A stretch of 37,081 nt of DNA, taken from assembly GCA_902826515.1 (NCBI GenBank), contig CADEFD010000016.1:15826-52906 (forward strand), in the 5' to 3' direction. The translations under genes were made by a program, and so were the position numbers. Shown here piece after piece: positions 25,951 to 34,651 of the stretch (position 1 is the first letter of the stretch; each line of letters starts with the position of its first letter). The DNA is from an uncultured Acidobacteriota bacterium (GTDB lineage Bacteria > Acidobacteriota > Vicinamibacteria > Vicinamibacterales > UBA2999). The notes below the pieces were generated by a model. It saw nothing but the letters and a program-made list of their open reading frames with translations. It was not told where the DNA came from and searched no databases.

Positions 25951-28092
25951 ATGGCGAACGGACGGTTCGGGCAGCGGGCGGCGGCACGGCGCGAGGTGGC
26001 AGTGGCCGACCAGACGATGGTGGAAGTCGACGTGCAGGACCTGCAGGACCTGCGCGGCCAGGTGGCGGCCGTGCGCCGCACGCAGGCGGTCATCGAGTTC
26101 CAGCTCGATGGCACCATCGTGACGGCCAACGACGCCTTCCTGAACGCACTCGGCTACCAGCTCGACGAGATCCAGGGACGGCACCACCGAATGTTCGTCG
26201 ACCCGGGCTACGCGCAAAGCGCGGCGTACGGGCAGTTCTGGGCGGATCTGGCGGCCGGCAGGGCGCAGTCGGCCGAGTACAAGCGAATCGGCAAGGGTGG
26301 CAAGGAAGTGTGGATCCTCGCCTCCTACAATCCCATCCTCGACCAGAACGGTGCGCCGTACAAGGTCGTGAAGTTCGCGTCGGACGTCACCACGACCAAA
26401 CTGCAGACGGCGGACTTCCACGGTCAGCTCGAAGCGATCAGCAAGTCGCAGGCGGTCATCGAATTCAACCTCGACGGCACGATCGTCGTGGCCAATCAGA
26501 ACTTCCTCTCGACGCTCGGTTATTCGCTCGAAGAGATCAAGGGCAAGCACCACAGCATGTTCGTCGAGCCGGCCTACCGCCAGAGCGCTGAATACCGCGA
26601 CTTCTGGACCAAGCTCGGCCGCGGTGAATACCAGGCCGGCGAGTACAAGCGCATCGGCAAGGGCGGCAAGGAAGTCTGGATTCAGGCCTCCTACAACCCC
26701 ATCCTCGACATGGACGGGCGGCCGTTCAAGGTCGTGAAATATGCCACCGACACCACGGCGGCAAAACTGCAGAACGCGGATTACCAGGGCCAGCTCGAGG
26801 CCATCAGCAAGTCGCAGGCGGTCATCGAGTTCCAGGTCGACGGCACGATCGTCACGGCCAATCAGAACTTTCTCTCCACGCTCGGCTACACCCTCGACGA
26901 AATCAAGGGCAAGCACCACAGCATGTTCGTCGACCCGTCGCTCCGCCAGAGCGCCGAGTACCGGGAGTTCTGGGCCGCCCTCGGGCGCGGCGAATACAAA
27001 TCCGCGGAATACAAGCGTTTCGGCAAGGGCGGCAAGGAAATCTGGATCCAGGCCTCCTACAACCCGATTCTCGACCTGAACGGCCGGCCCTTCAAGGTCG
27101 TGAAGTACGCCACCGACATCACGGCTGGCGTGCAGGCCAAGGAAGATCTCAAGCAGAAGGTCGATGCGATGCTGGCGGTGGTGAATGCCGCTCGCGAGGG
27201 CGATCTGACGAAGCCGCTGATGGTGTCGGGCAGCGATGCCGCCGGCCAGATGGGCGAAGGGCTGAGCCGCTTCTTCGCGGACCTGCGGCAGTCGGTCGCC
27301 GGTATCGCGCAGAACGCCCAGGCCCTGGCCAGTTCGTCGGAGGAACTCACGGCGGTGAGCCAGCAGATGGGCTCGAACGCGCAGGAGACCTCCGCCCAGG
27401 CCAACGTCGTCTCGGCGGCCTCGGAGCAGGTCTCGCGCAACGTGCAGACCGTGGCCACCGGCACCGAGGAGATGAGCGCCTCCATCAAGGAGATCGCCAA
27501 GAACGCCAACGAGGCGGCCAAGGTGGCCAACGCGGCGGTCAAGGTGGCCGAGACCACCAACAACACGATTGCCAAGCTCGGCGAGAGCTCGGCGGAAATC
27601 GGCAAGGTGATCAAGGTCATCACCTCGATTGCCCAGCAGACCAACCTGCTGGCCCTCAACGCCACCATCGAAGCGGCGCGCGCCGGCGAAGCCGGGAAGG
27701 GGTTCGCCGTCGTCGCCAACGAGGTGAAGGAGCTGGCGAAGGAAACGGCCAAGGCCACCGAGGACATCGGCCAGAAGATCGATGCCATCCAGGCCGACAC
27801 CAAGGGCGCGGTCGAGGCCATCGGCCAGATCAGCCAGATCATCGATCAGATCAACGACATCTCGAACACGATTGCCAGCGCGGTGGAAGAGCAGACCGCG
27901 ACGACCAACGAGATGACGCGCAACGTCAGCGAAGCCGCCAAGGGCAGCACCGAGATCGCCCAGAACATCGTGGGCGTGGCGACCGCGGCGACGAGCACGA
28001 GCGAAGGCGCGACCGACACGCAGAAGGCCGCGCTATCGCTCACCAGAATGGCAGCCGACCTCCAGGGTCTGGTGGGCCGCTTCAAGGTGTAG
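25951..28092 (+). CDS. Cytoplasmic methyl-accepting chemoreceptor with three tandem PAS domains
   Basis: The 713-residue product has no membrane segment, so it is a soluble receptor. Three PAS domains repeat with a period of 122 residues (366 bp), beginning near residues 40, 162 and 284 ([45 protein letters not shown]). Each ends in a KVVKxAxDxT motif. A short connector ([14 protein letters not shown]) leads to the signalling coiled coil of about 270 residues. Its tip [30 protein letters not shown] is the highly conserved CheA/CheW contact. No CheR/CheB docking pentapeptide follows FKV at the end. AGGAG precedes the ATG by 7 nt. Ligands cannot be read from sequence; haem- or redox-sensing PAS domains are possible. 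Confidence 0.93.
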   Translation: MANGRFGQRAAARREVAVADQTMVEVDVQDLQDLRGQVAAVRRTQAVIEFQLDGTIVTANDAFLNALGYQLDEIQGRHHRMFVDPGYAQSAAYGQFWADLAAGRAQSAEYKRIGKGGKEVWILASYNPILDQNGAPYKVVKFASDVTTTKLQTADFHGQLEAISKSQAVIEFNLDGTIVVANQNFLSTLGYSLEEIKGKHHSMFVEPAYRQSAEYRDFWTKLGRGEYQAGEYKRIGKGGKEVWIQASYNPILDMDGRPFKVVKYATDTTAAKLQNADYQGQLEAISKSQAVIEFQVDGTIVTANQNFLSTLGYTLDEIKGKHHSMFVDPSLRQSAEYREFWAALGRGEYKSAEYKRFGKGGKEIWIQASYNPILDLNGRPFKVVKYATDITAGVQAKEDLKQKVDAMLAVVNAAREGDLTKPLMVSGSDAAGQMGEGLSRFFADLRQSVAGIAQNAQALASSSEELTAVSQQMGSNAQETSAQANVVSAASEQVSRNVQTVATGTEEMSASIKEIAKNANEAAKVANAAVKVAETTNNTIAKLGESSAEIGKVIKVITSIAQQTNLLALNATIEAARAGEAGKGFAVVANEVKELAKETAKATEDIGQKIDAIQADTKGAVEAIGQISQIIDQINDISNTIASAVEEQTATTNEMTRNVSEAAKGSTEIAQNIVGVATAATSTSEGATDTQKAALSLTRMAADLQGLVGRFKV
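26082..27130 (+). repeat. Threefold 366-bp PAS-coding tandem repeat
   Basis: Three successive blocks encoding PAS domains begin near 26082, 26448 and 26814. Copies 2 and 3 are the closest, sharing [27 protein letters not shown] and RQSAEYR. This shows recent internal duplication within the receptor gene. Related sequence encodes the third PAS domain of the next gene. Confidence 0.8.
27222..28025 (+). repeat. 804-bp direct repeat, copy A (receptor signalling domain)
   Basis: Comparing line by line, 27222-28025 matches 29436-30239 with no difference that I could find, at an offset of 2214 bp. Differences, including synonymous ones, begin on both sides. The tract covers nearly all of the signalling domain of both receptors, suggesting recent duplication or gene conversion. 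Confidence 0.85.
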
Positions 28093-28140
28093 CCGGGAAC
28101 GTGGCCGGCTGAGCTGGCCCAATGACGGAGGAATGTGAGC

Positions 28141-30306
28141 ATGGCGAACGGACGACACGTACAGCGAGCGACAGCGCGGCGGCGGAGCGAAGCGGTCGAG
28201 GCCTCGATGGTCGAAGTAGAGGCGCAGGACCTGCAGGACCTGCGCGGGCAGGTCGCCGCAGTGCGCCGCACCCAGGCGGTCGCGGAGTTCCAGCTCGACG
28301 GCACTCTGGTCACCGCGAACGACAACTTCCTGCGGCTGTTCGGCTATGGCCTCGACGAGGTCCAGGGGCGGTCACACCGCATGCTCGTGCCGCCCGCCCA
28401 CGCCGGCGCCGACGACGACTTCTGGGCGCGACTGCGGACCGGGGCCAGCCAGGCTGGCGAGTTCCACCGCGCCGGCAAGGATGGGCGGGACGTCTGGACG
28501 ATCGGCAGTTACCAGCCGCTCGCCGACCACCGCGGTCAGGTCACCCGTGTCGTCGCCTACCTGAGCGACATCACCGACGTGAGGCGCGACGCCGCTGGTC
28601 TCCAGCAGCGCCTGCGGGCCGCTGAAGCCGAACTGAAGCTGCGTTGCGAGATCATGGACCTCACGAGCATCGTCTCGGAGGCCGACAAGAAGGGCGACAT
28701 CCTCTCGATCAACGACAAGTTCCTCGAGGTCGCGCAGTACACGCGCGAGGAACTGATCGGCCGTCCCCACAACACCGTCCGTCACCCGGACATGCCGAAG
28801 GACGTCTTCAAGGAGATGTGGAGCACGATCGGCCGCGGCAAGATCTTCCGCGGCATGGTCAAGAACCGCGCCAAGGACGGCACTCCGTACTACGTCGACG
28901 CGGTGATCGCGCCGCGCATCGGCGACAACGGCAAGCCGAGCGGCTACCTCGGCGTTCGCTACGACGTCACGCAGTATGAACTCGAGCGACTGGCGGCCAA
29001 AGGTGTCATGGACGCGCTGAGCCGGGCGCAGGCGGTCATCGAGTTCAATCTCGACGGCACGATCATCACGGCCAACGACAACTTCCTGAACGCCCTTGGC
29101 TACTCCCTTGAGGAAATCAAAGGGAAACACCACAGCATGTTCGCCGAGCAGGACTACGTCAGAAGCGCTGACTACCGCGAGTTCTGGGCGAAGCTTGGTC
29201 GTGGCGAGTTCGATGCCGGCGAATACAGGCGCATCGGCAAGGGTGGCAAGGAGGTCTGGATTCAGGCCTCGTACAACCCGATCTTCGACTTGAACGGCAA
29301 GCCGTACAAGGTCATCAAGTTCGCCACCGACACGACGGCGGAGGTGAAGGCACGACTCGAGCTGCGCGCCAAGGTCGATGCGATGCTGGCGGTGGTGAAC
29401 GCCGCCCGCGAGGGCGACCTGACGATGGCGCTGACGGTGTCGGGCAGCGATGCCGCCGGCCAGATGGGCGAAGGGCTGAGCCGCTTCTTCGCGGACCTGC
29501 GGCAGTCGGTCGCCGGTATCGCGCAGAACGCCCAGGCCCTGGCCAGTTCGTCGGAGGAACTCACGGCGGTGAGCCAGCAGATGGGCTCGAACGCGCAGGA
29601 GACCTCCGCCCAGGCCAACGTCGTCTCGGCGGCCTCGGAGCAGGTCTCGCGCAACGTGCAGACCGTGGCCACCGGCACCGAGGAGATGAGCGCCTCCATC
29701 AAGGAGATCGCCAAGAACGCCAACGAGGCGGCCAAGGTGGCCAACGCGGCGGTCAAGGTGGCCGAGACCACCAACAACACGATTGCCAAGCTCGGCGAGA
29801 GCTCGGCGGAAATCGGCAAGGTGATCAAGGTCATCACCTCGATTGCCCAGCAGACCAACCTGCTGGCCCTCAACGCCACCATCGAAGCGGCGCGCGCCGG
29901 CGAAGCCGGGAAGGGGTTCGCCGTCGTCGCCAACGAGGTGAAGGAGCTGGCGAAGGAAACGGCCAAGGCCACCGAGGACATCGGCCAGAAGATCGATGCC
30001 ATCCAGGCCGACACCAAGGGCGCGGTCGAGGCCATCGGCCAGATCAGCCAGATCATCGATCAGATCAACGACATCTCGAACACGATTGCCAGCGCGGTGG
30101 AAGAGCAGACCGCGACGACCAACGAGATGACGCGCAACGTCAGCGAAGCCGCCAAGGGCAGCACCGAGATCGCCCAGAACATCGTGGGCGTGGCGACCGC
30201 GGCGACGAGCACGAGCGAAGGCGCGACCGACACGCAGAAAGCCGCGGCATCGCTCACCAGAATGGCAGCCGACCTCCAGGGTCTGGTGAACCGGTTCAAG
30301 GTCTAA
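28141..30306 (+). CDS. Cytoplasmic chemoreceptor with an Aer-type PAS domain
   Basis: I use ATG 28141, which matches the start of the first receptor (MANGR) and has GGAGG 9 nt upstream; GTG 28135 is an alternative. The 721-residue protein is soluble. PAS 1 (about 40-150) is divergent. PAS 2 (about 170-280) closely resembles the FAD-binding PAS of the aerotaxis receptor Aer, with [11 protein letters not shown] at 209-219, MW at 226-227 and [12 protein letters not shown] 3 (about 295-405) is like those of the neighbouring receptor. The signalling domain is identical to that of the first receptor apart from its edges. Redox or oxygen sensing through FAD is likely. No C-terminal docking pentapeptide is present. 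Confidence 0.93.
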   Translation: MANGRHVQRATARRRSEAVEASMVEVEAQDLQDLRGQVAAVRRTQAVAEFQLDGTLVTANDNFLRLFGYGLDEVQGRSHRMLVPPAHAGADDDFWARLRTGASQAGEFHRAGKDGRDVWTIGSYQPLADHRGQVTRVVAYLSDITDVRRDAAGLQQRLRAAEAELKLRCEIMDLTSIVSEADKKGDILSINDKFLEVAQYTREELIGRPHNTVRHPDMPKDVFKEMWSTIGRGKIFRGMVKNRAKDGTPYYVDAVIAPRIGDNGKPSGYLGVRYDVTQYELERLAAKGVMDALSRAQAVIEFNLDGTIITANDNFLNALGYSLEEIKGKHHSMFAEQDYVRSADYREFWAKLGRGEFDAGEYRRIGKGGKEVWIQASYNPIFDLNGKPYKVIKFATDTTAEVKARLELRAKVDAMLAVVNAAREGDLTMALTVSGSDAAGQMGEGLSRFFADLRQSVAGIAQNAQALASSSEELTAVSQQMGSNAQETSAQANVVSAASEQVSRNVQTVATGTEEMSASIKEIAKNANEAAKVANAAVKVAETTNNTIAKLGESSAEIGKVIKVITSIAQQTNLLALNATIEAARAGEAGKGFAVVANEVKELAKETAKATEDIGQKIDAIQADTKGAVEAIGQISQIIDQINDISNTIASAVEEQTATTNEMTRNVSEAAKGSTEIAQNIVGVATAATSTSEGATDTQKAAASLTRMAADLQGLVNRFKV
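29436..30239 (+). repeat. 804-bp direct repeat, copy B (receptor signalling domain)
   Basis: Second copy of the tract at 27222-28025. The last shared base precedes a synonymous change (cagaag against cagaaa). The first copy is followed by GCGCTATCG and this one by GCGGCATCG, so the identity stops sharply. Confidence 0.85.
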
Positions 30307-30336
30307 GTCGCACGGCCCACAGGACGCCGACCGGCG

Positions 30337-30362
30337 CGGGCCGCCCCGCCGGCGGCGGCCCG
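30337..30362 (+). terminator. GC-rich hairpin between the second receptor gene and cheY
   Basis: CGGGCCGCC (30337-30345) and GGCGGCCCG (30354-30362) form a perfect 9-bp stem with an 8-nt loop. There is no T-run, so it may only lower read-through into cheY-cheB-cheR-cheX, or protect the upstream mRNA. Confidence 0.4.
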
Positions 30363-30384
30363 AGTTCGGTCTCAAGGAGATCCC

Positions 30385-30771
30385 ATGAAAGCGCTCGTCG
30401 TCGACGACTCGAGGGCAATTCGAGTCATTCTCACGCAGATGCTGAAGGCTCTGGGCTACCAGCCAGCCGAGGCGCGGCACGGCCGCGAAGCCTATCTGTA
30501 CCTGCAGGCGAACCCCGACACCACGCTCGCACTCATCGACTGGAACATGCCAGAGATGAACGGCCTCGAGCTGGTGCAGGCGGTGAGCGCCGACGCCACG
30601 CTGTCCGGCGTGCGCATGGTCATGGTGACGACCGAGATCGAAATGAGCCAGATGGTCAAGGCCCTTGAGGCCGGCGCGCACGAGTACGTGATGAAGCCGT
30701 TCACGAAGGCCACCATCGAAGACAAGCTGCGCCTCCTCGGCCTGCCGACCTCCGCCGGGGCCGCTGCGTGA
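30385..30771 (+). CDS. cheY: CheY-like response regulator
   Basis: The 128-residue protein is one receiver domain with all the expected residues: Asp7 and Asp8 (VVDDS), phospho-acceptor Asp52 (LIDWNMPEMNG), a Thr in MVTTE, and the Lys of MKPFTK. It has no output domain, so it acts by binding a target, either a flagellar or pilus motor protein or another regulator. AAGGAG lies 5 nt before the ATG. It overlaps cheB by GTGA. Confidence 0.95.
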   Translation: MKALVVDDSRAIRVILTQMLKALGYQPAEARHGREAYLYLQANPDTTLALIDWNMPEMNGLELVQAVSADATLSGVRMVMVTTEIEMSQMVKALEAGAHEYVMKPFTKATIEDKLRLLGLPTSAGAAA

Positions 30772-31907
30772 CCAAGATCCGCGTGCTCATCGTGGACGAC
30801 GCCGTCGTGATTCGACGGCTGGTCGGTGACGTGCTGGCCACCGACCCGGACATCGAGGTGGTGGGAACGGCCGCCAACGGCCGCATCGCGCTCCAGAAGA
30901 TCACGCAGTGCAACCCGGACGTGGTCACGATGGATGTCGAAATGCCGGAGATGAACGGCATCGAGACGGTCGCGGCGATCCGCAAGACCTGGCAGAAGCT
31001 GCCGGTCATCATGTTCAGCACGTTGACGGAGCGCGGCGGCAGTGCGACGCTCGACGCGCTGGCCGCCGGCGCGTCCGACTACGTGACCAAGCCGGCGAAC
31101 GTCGGCAGCGTCACCGCCGGGCTCGAGACGGTGCGGCGCGACCTCATCCCGAAGATCAAGGCCCTTGCGGGCCGGGCCGAGGGCCGGCCTGCGGTGCTGC
31201 CTCCGGCGCCCCGCGCCGTGGCCCTCCGTCCTGCGGGCGAGGCGCCCAGGGCCGCATACCCCGTCGCCGCGCCGATCGGCGCCGTCGACATTCTCGCCAT
31301 CGGCGTCTCGACCGGGGGGCCGAACGCGCTCGCCGTCGTGATCCCCGGCCTGCCGGCCTCGCTGCCGGTGCCCGTGGTCATCGTGCAGCACATGCCGCCG
31401 ATGTTCACGCGGCTCCTCGCCGAGCGCCTGAACAGCCAGTCGGCTGTCACCGTGGTCGAAGCACAGGCTGGCATGGTCCTGAAGCCGGGTCATGTGTACA
31501 TCGCGCCCGGCGACTATCACATGACACTGCAGCGCCGGGGTACGGACTATGTGACGGCGTTGAATCAGGCCCCACCGGAGAACTCCTGCCGTCCCGCGGT
31601 GGACGTGTTGTTCCGCTCGGTGGTCGAACATTTTGGTGGCCGCACCCTGGGGGCCATCCTGACCGGCATGGGTCAGGATGGACTGCGCGGCAGTGAATAC
31701 GTGAAAGACGCCGGAGGCCAGGTCGTGGTGCAGGACGAGGCCACGAGCGTTGTCTGGGGCATGCCAGGTTACGTCGCCGGGGCGGGCCTGGCCGACCGTG
31801 TGGTGCCACTCGAAGGAATAGCCGCCGAGCTGGTGCGGCGCACGACGAACGGGCGCGTGGCGACGGGGTCCGTCGCGGCCGCGGGCGTCTCAGCGTTGAG
31901 GATGTGA
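30768..31907 (+). CDS. cheB: Chemoreceptor methylesterase/deamidase CheB
   Basis: The 379-residue protein starts at GTG 30768 inside the cheY stop. The receiver domain has Asp10/Asp11 and phospho-acceptor Asp56 (TMDVEMPEMNG). After a Pro/Ala-rich linker, the esterase domain has the catalytic triad Ser181 (GVSTGGPNAL), His208 (VQHMPPMFT) and Asp304 (GMGQDG). It removes methyl groups from receptor glutamates when phosphorylated by CheA, giving adaptation. Because the receptors lack docking pentapeptides, it probably reaches them directly. Confidence 0.96.
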   Translation: MTKIRVLIVDDAVVIRRLVGDVLATDPDIEVVGTAANGRIALQKITQCNPDVVTMDVEMPEMNGIETVAAIRKTWQKLPVIMFSTLTERGGSATLDALAAGASDYVTKPANVGSVTAGLETVRRDLIPKIKALAGRAEGRPAVLPPAPRAVALRPAGEAPRAAYPVAAPIGAVDILAIGVSTGGPNALAVVIPGLPASLPVPVVIVQHMPPMFTRLLAERLNSQSAVTVVEAQAGMVLKPGHVYIAPGDYHMTLQRRGTDYVTALNQAPPENSCRPAVDVLFRSVVEHFGGRTLGAILTGMGQDGLRGSEYVKDAGGQVVVQDEATSVVWGMPGYVAGAGLADRVVPLEGIAAELVRRTTNGRVATGSVAAAGVSALRM

Positions 31908-32761
31908 TGACGATCTCACCGCAGGAATTCGACTACATTCGCACGTTCATCTGCGAACACGCTGGCATCGTGCTCGAAACGGGCAAGGAGTATCTCGTGG
32001 AGTCGCGCCTGGCGCCGATTGCCAAGAGCCGCGGCCACGCGTCCTTCGCCTCGCTCGTGGCCGGCGTGCGGGCCGGCGACCTCCAGCTGAAGCGCGCAGT
32101 CATCGAGGCGATGACGACCAACGAAACGACCTTCTTCCGCGACGTCGCGCCGTTCGAGGTCTTGCGTGAGCACGTGATCCCGCAGCTCATGGAGTCTCGA
32201 AGAGCCACGCGCGAGCTGAAGATCTGGTATGGGGCGTCTTCCACCGGACAGGAGCCCTACTCCGTCGTGATGATGCTTCTGCAGCACTTCCCCGCGCTGG
32301 CCGACTGGAAAGTCACGCATTATGCGACCGACATCAACATCGATGTCATCGAACGGGCCCGCGCCGGCAAGTACAACCAGGTCGAAATGAATCGTGGCCT
32401 GCCCGCCACCTATCTCGTCAAACATTTCGAGAAGGTGGGCACCGAATGGCAGTTGAAGGCAGCAGTGCGCGAGAAGGTCCGATTCGAACAGCTGAACCTC
32501 GTGAAGGCGTGGCCGACATTGCCGACCTTCGACATCATCATGTTGCGCAACGTGATGATCTACTTCGACACCGAGGCCAAGCGGCAGATTCTCACGAAAC
32601 TGAGCCGCCATCTCGCGCCTGACGGCTATCTCTTCCTCGGCGGCGCCGAGACGACGATGGGCATCGTCGATTCCTTCAAGCGCATGCAGTTCGAGCGAGC
32701 TGGCTGCTACTGCAAGACCGACTCGCCGGCGGCAAATCAACTCAGAAAAGGGGCGGCGTGA
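31907..32761 (+). CDS. cheR: Chemoreceptor methyltransferase CheR
   Basis: The ATG at 31907 overlaps the cheB stop by one base and has GAGG 5 nt upstream; GTG 31904 is an alternative. The 284-residue enzyme has the N-terminal helical domain (FDYIRTFICEHAGIVL) with the MTTNETTFFRD motif. The SAM-binding domain has IWYGASSTGQEPYSVVM, where the usual Cys-Ser-Thr is Ala-Ser-Ser-Thr, then YATDINIDVIERARAGKY and DIIMLRNVMIYFD. It methylates receptor glutamates. Length and motifs are normal. Confidence 0.95.
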   Translation: MTISPQEFDYIRTFICEHAGIVLETGKEYLVESRLAPIAKSRGHASFASLVAGVRAGDLQLKRAVIEAMTTNETTFFRDVAPFEVLREHVIPQLMESRRATRELKIWYGASSTGQEPYSVVMMLLQHFPALADWKVTHYATDINIDVIERARAGKYNQVEMNRGLPATYLVKHFEKVGTEWQLKAAVREKVRFEQLNLVKAWPTLPTFDIIMLRNVMIYFDTEAKRQILTKLSRHLAPDGYLFLGGAETTMGIVDSFKRMQFERAGCYCKTDSPAANQLRKGAA

Positions 32762-33222
32762 TGCTGGTCGAAGAACGCGACATCGCTGTGCTGATCGACG
32801 AAATCTGGATGACGACCCTGGGCCTGGCCACGCACCGCATCGAGCCCGAGCAGGCCTCGTTGCCCGCCAACGCCGAGACCTTCGACGGCATCATCAACAT
32901 CACAGGCGGCTGGCAGGCCACCGTGGCCCTGCAGATTCCGAAACCGCTCGCGGCACGGGTCGCCGGCGTGATGTTCCATCTCAACGGGACGGCGCCAACC
33001 ACCGAGGACATGCAGGATGCCATCGGCGAGTTGACGAACATGCTTGGCGGCAACATCAAGGCCCTGCTCGCCGGCGACTGCCACCTGTCGTTGCCGGCGG
33101 TCGTCGAAGGCCGGGGATACACGGTGCGCGTGCCCAGTTCGCACATTGCCGAGCGATTCGCCTTCGAGTGTGAAGGCCAGCCTGCCGTCGTCAACCTGAT
33201 GTCCGTCGCTCCGGCGGCCTGA
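32761..33222 (+). CDS. cheX: CheX-type CheY-phosphate phosphatase
   Basis: The 153-residue protein starts at ATG 32761, one base inside the cheR stop (GTG 32758 is an alternative). It is a single CheX/CheC-like domain. The motif GELTNMLGGNIKALL has the active-site pair Glu90 and Asn93 (E-x-x-N), and FDGIINITGGWQATVALQIP is a typical beta-hairpin. Such proteins dephosphorylate CheY-P and stand in for CheZ outside the proteobacteria. It ends the operon, so a full adaptation and signal-termination set is encoded together. Confidence 0.88.
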   Translation: MLVEERDIAVLIDEIWMTTLGLATHRIEPEQASLPANAETFDGIINITGGWQATVALQIPKPLAARVAGVMFHLNGTAPTTEDMQDAIGELTNMLGGNIKALLAGDCHLSLPAVVEGRGYTVRVPSSHIAERFAFECEGQPAVVNLMSVAPAA

Positions 33223-33274
33223 CACCCGCCCCGGCGCGACACGCCGCGCCCGCCCGCCCATCGGTGGCATAATC

Positions 33275-33297
33275 CGGCGCGGCCGGGAGCCGCGCCG
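33275..33297 (+). promoter_or_regulatory. 5' hairpin presenting the ribosome-binding site
   Basis: CGGCGCGGC (33275-33283) and GCCGCGCCG (33289-33297) form a perfect 9-bp stem ending at the base before ATG 33298. The loop CGGGA, with the first stem base G, holds the GGGAG Shine-Dalgarno-like sequence. A CATAAT at 33269-33274 could be a -10 box, but then the transcript would begin inside the hairpin. It may instead serve as the terminator of the che operon, without a T-run. Confidence 0.45.
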
Positions 33298-34362
33298 ATG
33301 ACCATCCTCGAACTCACGAGCCGGCTGGCCGCACAGCCGGCACGGCGCCTCGCCGTGTTACCGACACCGCTCGAGGACGCGCCGCGCCTGCGCGAGGCGC
33401 TCGGCGGGCGCGCCCGCTGCCCGCGCATCCTCGTCAAACGCGACGACCTCACCGGACTCGGCCTCGGCGGCAACAAGGCCCGCAAGCTCGACTTCCTCAT
33501 CGGCGACGCCCTCGCCAAAGGCGCCACCTCCGTCATCACGACCGGCGCCGCGCAGTCGAACCACGCGCGCATGACCGCGGCGGCGGCGCGCCGGGCCGGC
33601 CTCGCGGTGGACCTCGTGCTGACGACCGCCGACGATCCGGCGCCGCTCGAAGGCAATCTGCTGCTCGATCATCTCTTCGGCGCCCGCGTCCACATGGTGC
33701 CGGCCGTCGATCCGATGCTGGCCGTCGGACACGACGAGGCGGTGGTGCGTGACGTGGCCGAGCGGCTCCTGGCCGACGGCGGACGTCCCTACGTGATCGC
33801 GGTGGGCGGATCGAGCGCGGTGGGCGCGCTCGGCTACGTGGCCGGCACGGCCGAACTCGCCGGCCAGTTCGCGGCGCTCGGCGCGGCCCCGCGGCGTCTC
33901 TACTTCGCCAGTGGGTCGCGCGGCACGCAGGCGGGTCTCACGCTCGGCGCGCATCTGCTCAATATGCCCTACGAACTCCACGGTGTGGCCGTGAGTGGCG
34001 GTGAGCCGGAGAAGATCGAACGCGCCCGCCGGGTCGCGGCTGAAGCCGCGGCGCTCCTCGGCGCCGACGCCTCGGTCCGCGATGCGCGCTTCTTCACCGA
34101 CCAGGGCTTCATCGGCGACGGCTACGGGTTGCCGACGCCGGAAGGCCTCGAGGCGATGCGGCTGGCGGCGCGCTGCGAAGCCCTGGTGCTCGATCCCACC
34201 TACACCGCGAAGGGGCTGGCGGCCCTCATCGCCCACGTGCGATCAGGGGAACTGGGCCCCGACGACACGGTGGTGTTCCTGCACACCGGCGGGGCGCCGG
34301 CGACCCTCACGTCGAAGGCTGCCGCGGCGCTCGCCGCCGCGCCGGGGTGGCAGAATCTGTAA
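33298..34362 (+). CDS. PLP-dependent enzyme of the D-cysteine desulfhydrase / ACC deaminase family
   Basis: The 354-residue protein matches fold-type II PLP enzymes. Lys60 in LGLGGNKARKLDFL is the Schiff-base lysine, GAAQSNHARMTAAAARRAGL is the substrate-loop motif, and ASGSRGTQAGLTLGAHL is the phosphate-binding region. LDPTYTAKGLAALI and VFLHTGGAPA complete the family pattern. Members break D-cysteine to pyruvate, H2S and ammonia, or deaminate aminocyclopropane carboxylate; these are hard to tell apart, and D-cysteine desulfhydrase is the more common annotation. It has no obvious link to its neighbours. The ATG follows a hairpin that carries the ribosome-binding site. Confidence 0.87.
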   Translation: MTILELTSRLAAQPARRLAVLPTPLEDAPRLREALGGRARCPRILVKRDDLTGLGLGGNKARKLDFLIGDALAKGATSVITTGAAQSNHARMTAAAARRAGLAVDLVLTTADDPAPLEGNLLLDHLFGARVHMVPAVDPMLAVGHDEAVVRDVAERLLADGGRPYVIAVGGSSAVGALGYVAGTAELAGQFAALGAAPRRLYFASGSRGTQAGLTLGAHLLNMPYELHGVAVSGGEPEKIERARRVAAEAAALLGADASVRDARFFTDQGFIGDGYGLPTPEGLEAMRLAARCEALVLDPTYTAKGLAALIAHVRSGELGPDDTVVFLHTGGAPATLTSKAAAALAAAPGWQNL

Positions 34363-34651
34363 CGATTTCGCTGATTCGCGTGTGCAAATTTTGAGCACCG
34401 TGTGCCACAACTAGGCAGTTAGCACCTAAGTCCAGTCAGCTCAGCGACTTAAGCCTCAAAACAGGGTCCGGATCAGGGGCCTGTGTGCTGCTGCGGCGCA
34501 GCATGCACTCGGTTCGCGCGTAAAAACGGGTCGCGTGCAGGCGCGGGAATCGCCGCGCTACGCCCCCTCGAATCAGGCCGGAATTTCCGGACGAGCCGGG
34601 ACCATCTGACGGTTCTGTAGATGTGGCAGCGACCTTGCGAATAGGGTCGAC
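34363..34651. other. 289-bp intergenic region before the S8 protease
   Basis: This gap is lower in G+C than its surroundings. It has several inverted repeats: TAAGTC/GACTTA (34427-34432 and 34446-34451), TGCTGC/GCAGCA near 34486-34503, and the 13-bp CCGGAATTTCCGG (34578-34590). A sigma-54 match lies at its right end. No T-tailed terminator for the PLP enzyme gene is clear, and no small gene is evident. Confidence 0.5.
34624..34639 (+). promoter_or_regulatory. Sigma-54 promoter match before the S8 protease
   Basis: The plus strand reads TGGCAGCGACCTTGCG, with TGGCA and TTGC at the correct 10-bp GG-GC spacing. The start point would be near 34650, almost at ATG 34652, implying a near-leaderless mRNA or a later start codon. 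The palindrome CCGGAATTTCCGG lies about 34 bp upstream of this element. Confidence 0.45.

Noticed and set aside
34480..34570. tRNA-like or small-RNA folding in the gap before the protease
   Set aside because: Short inverted repeats exist, but no cloverleaf, no T-loop consensus and no terminator could be found.
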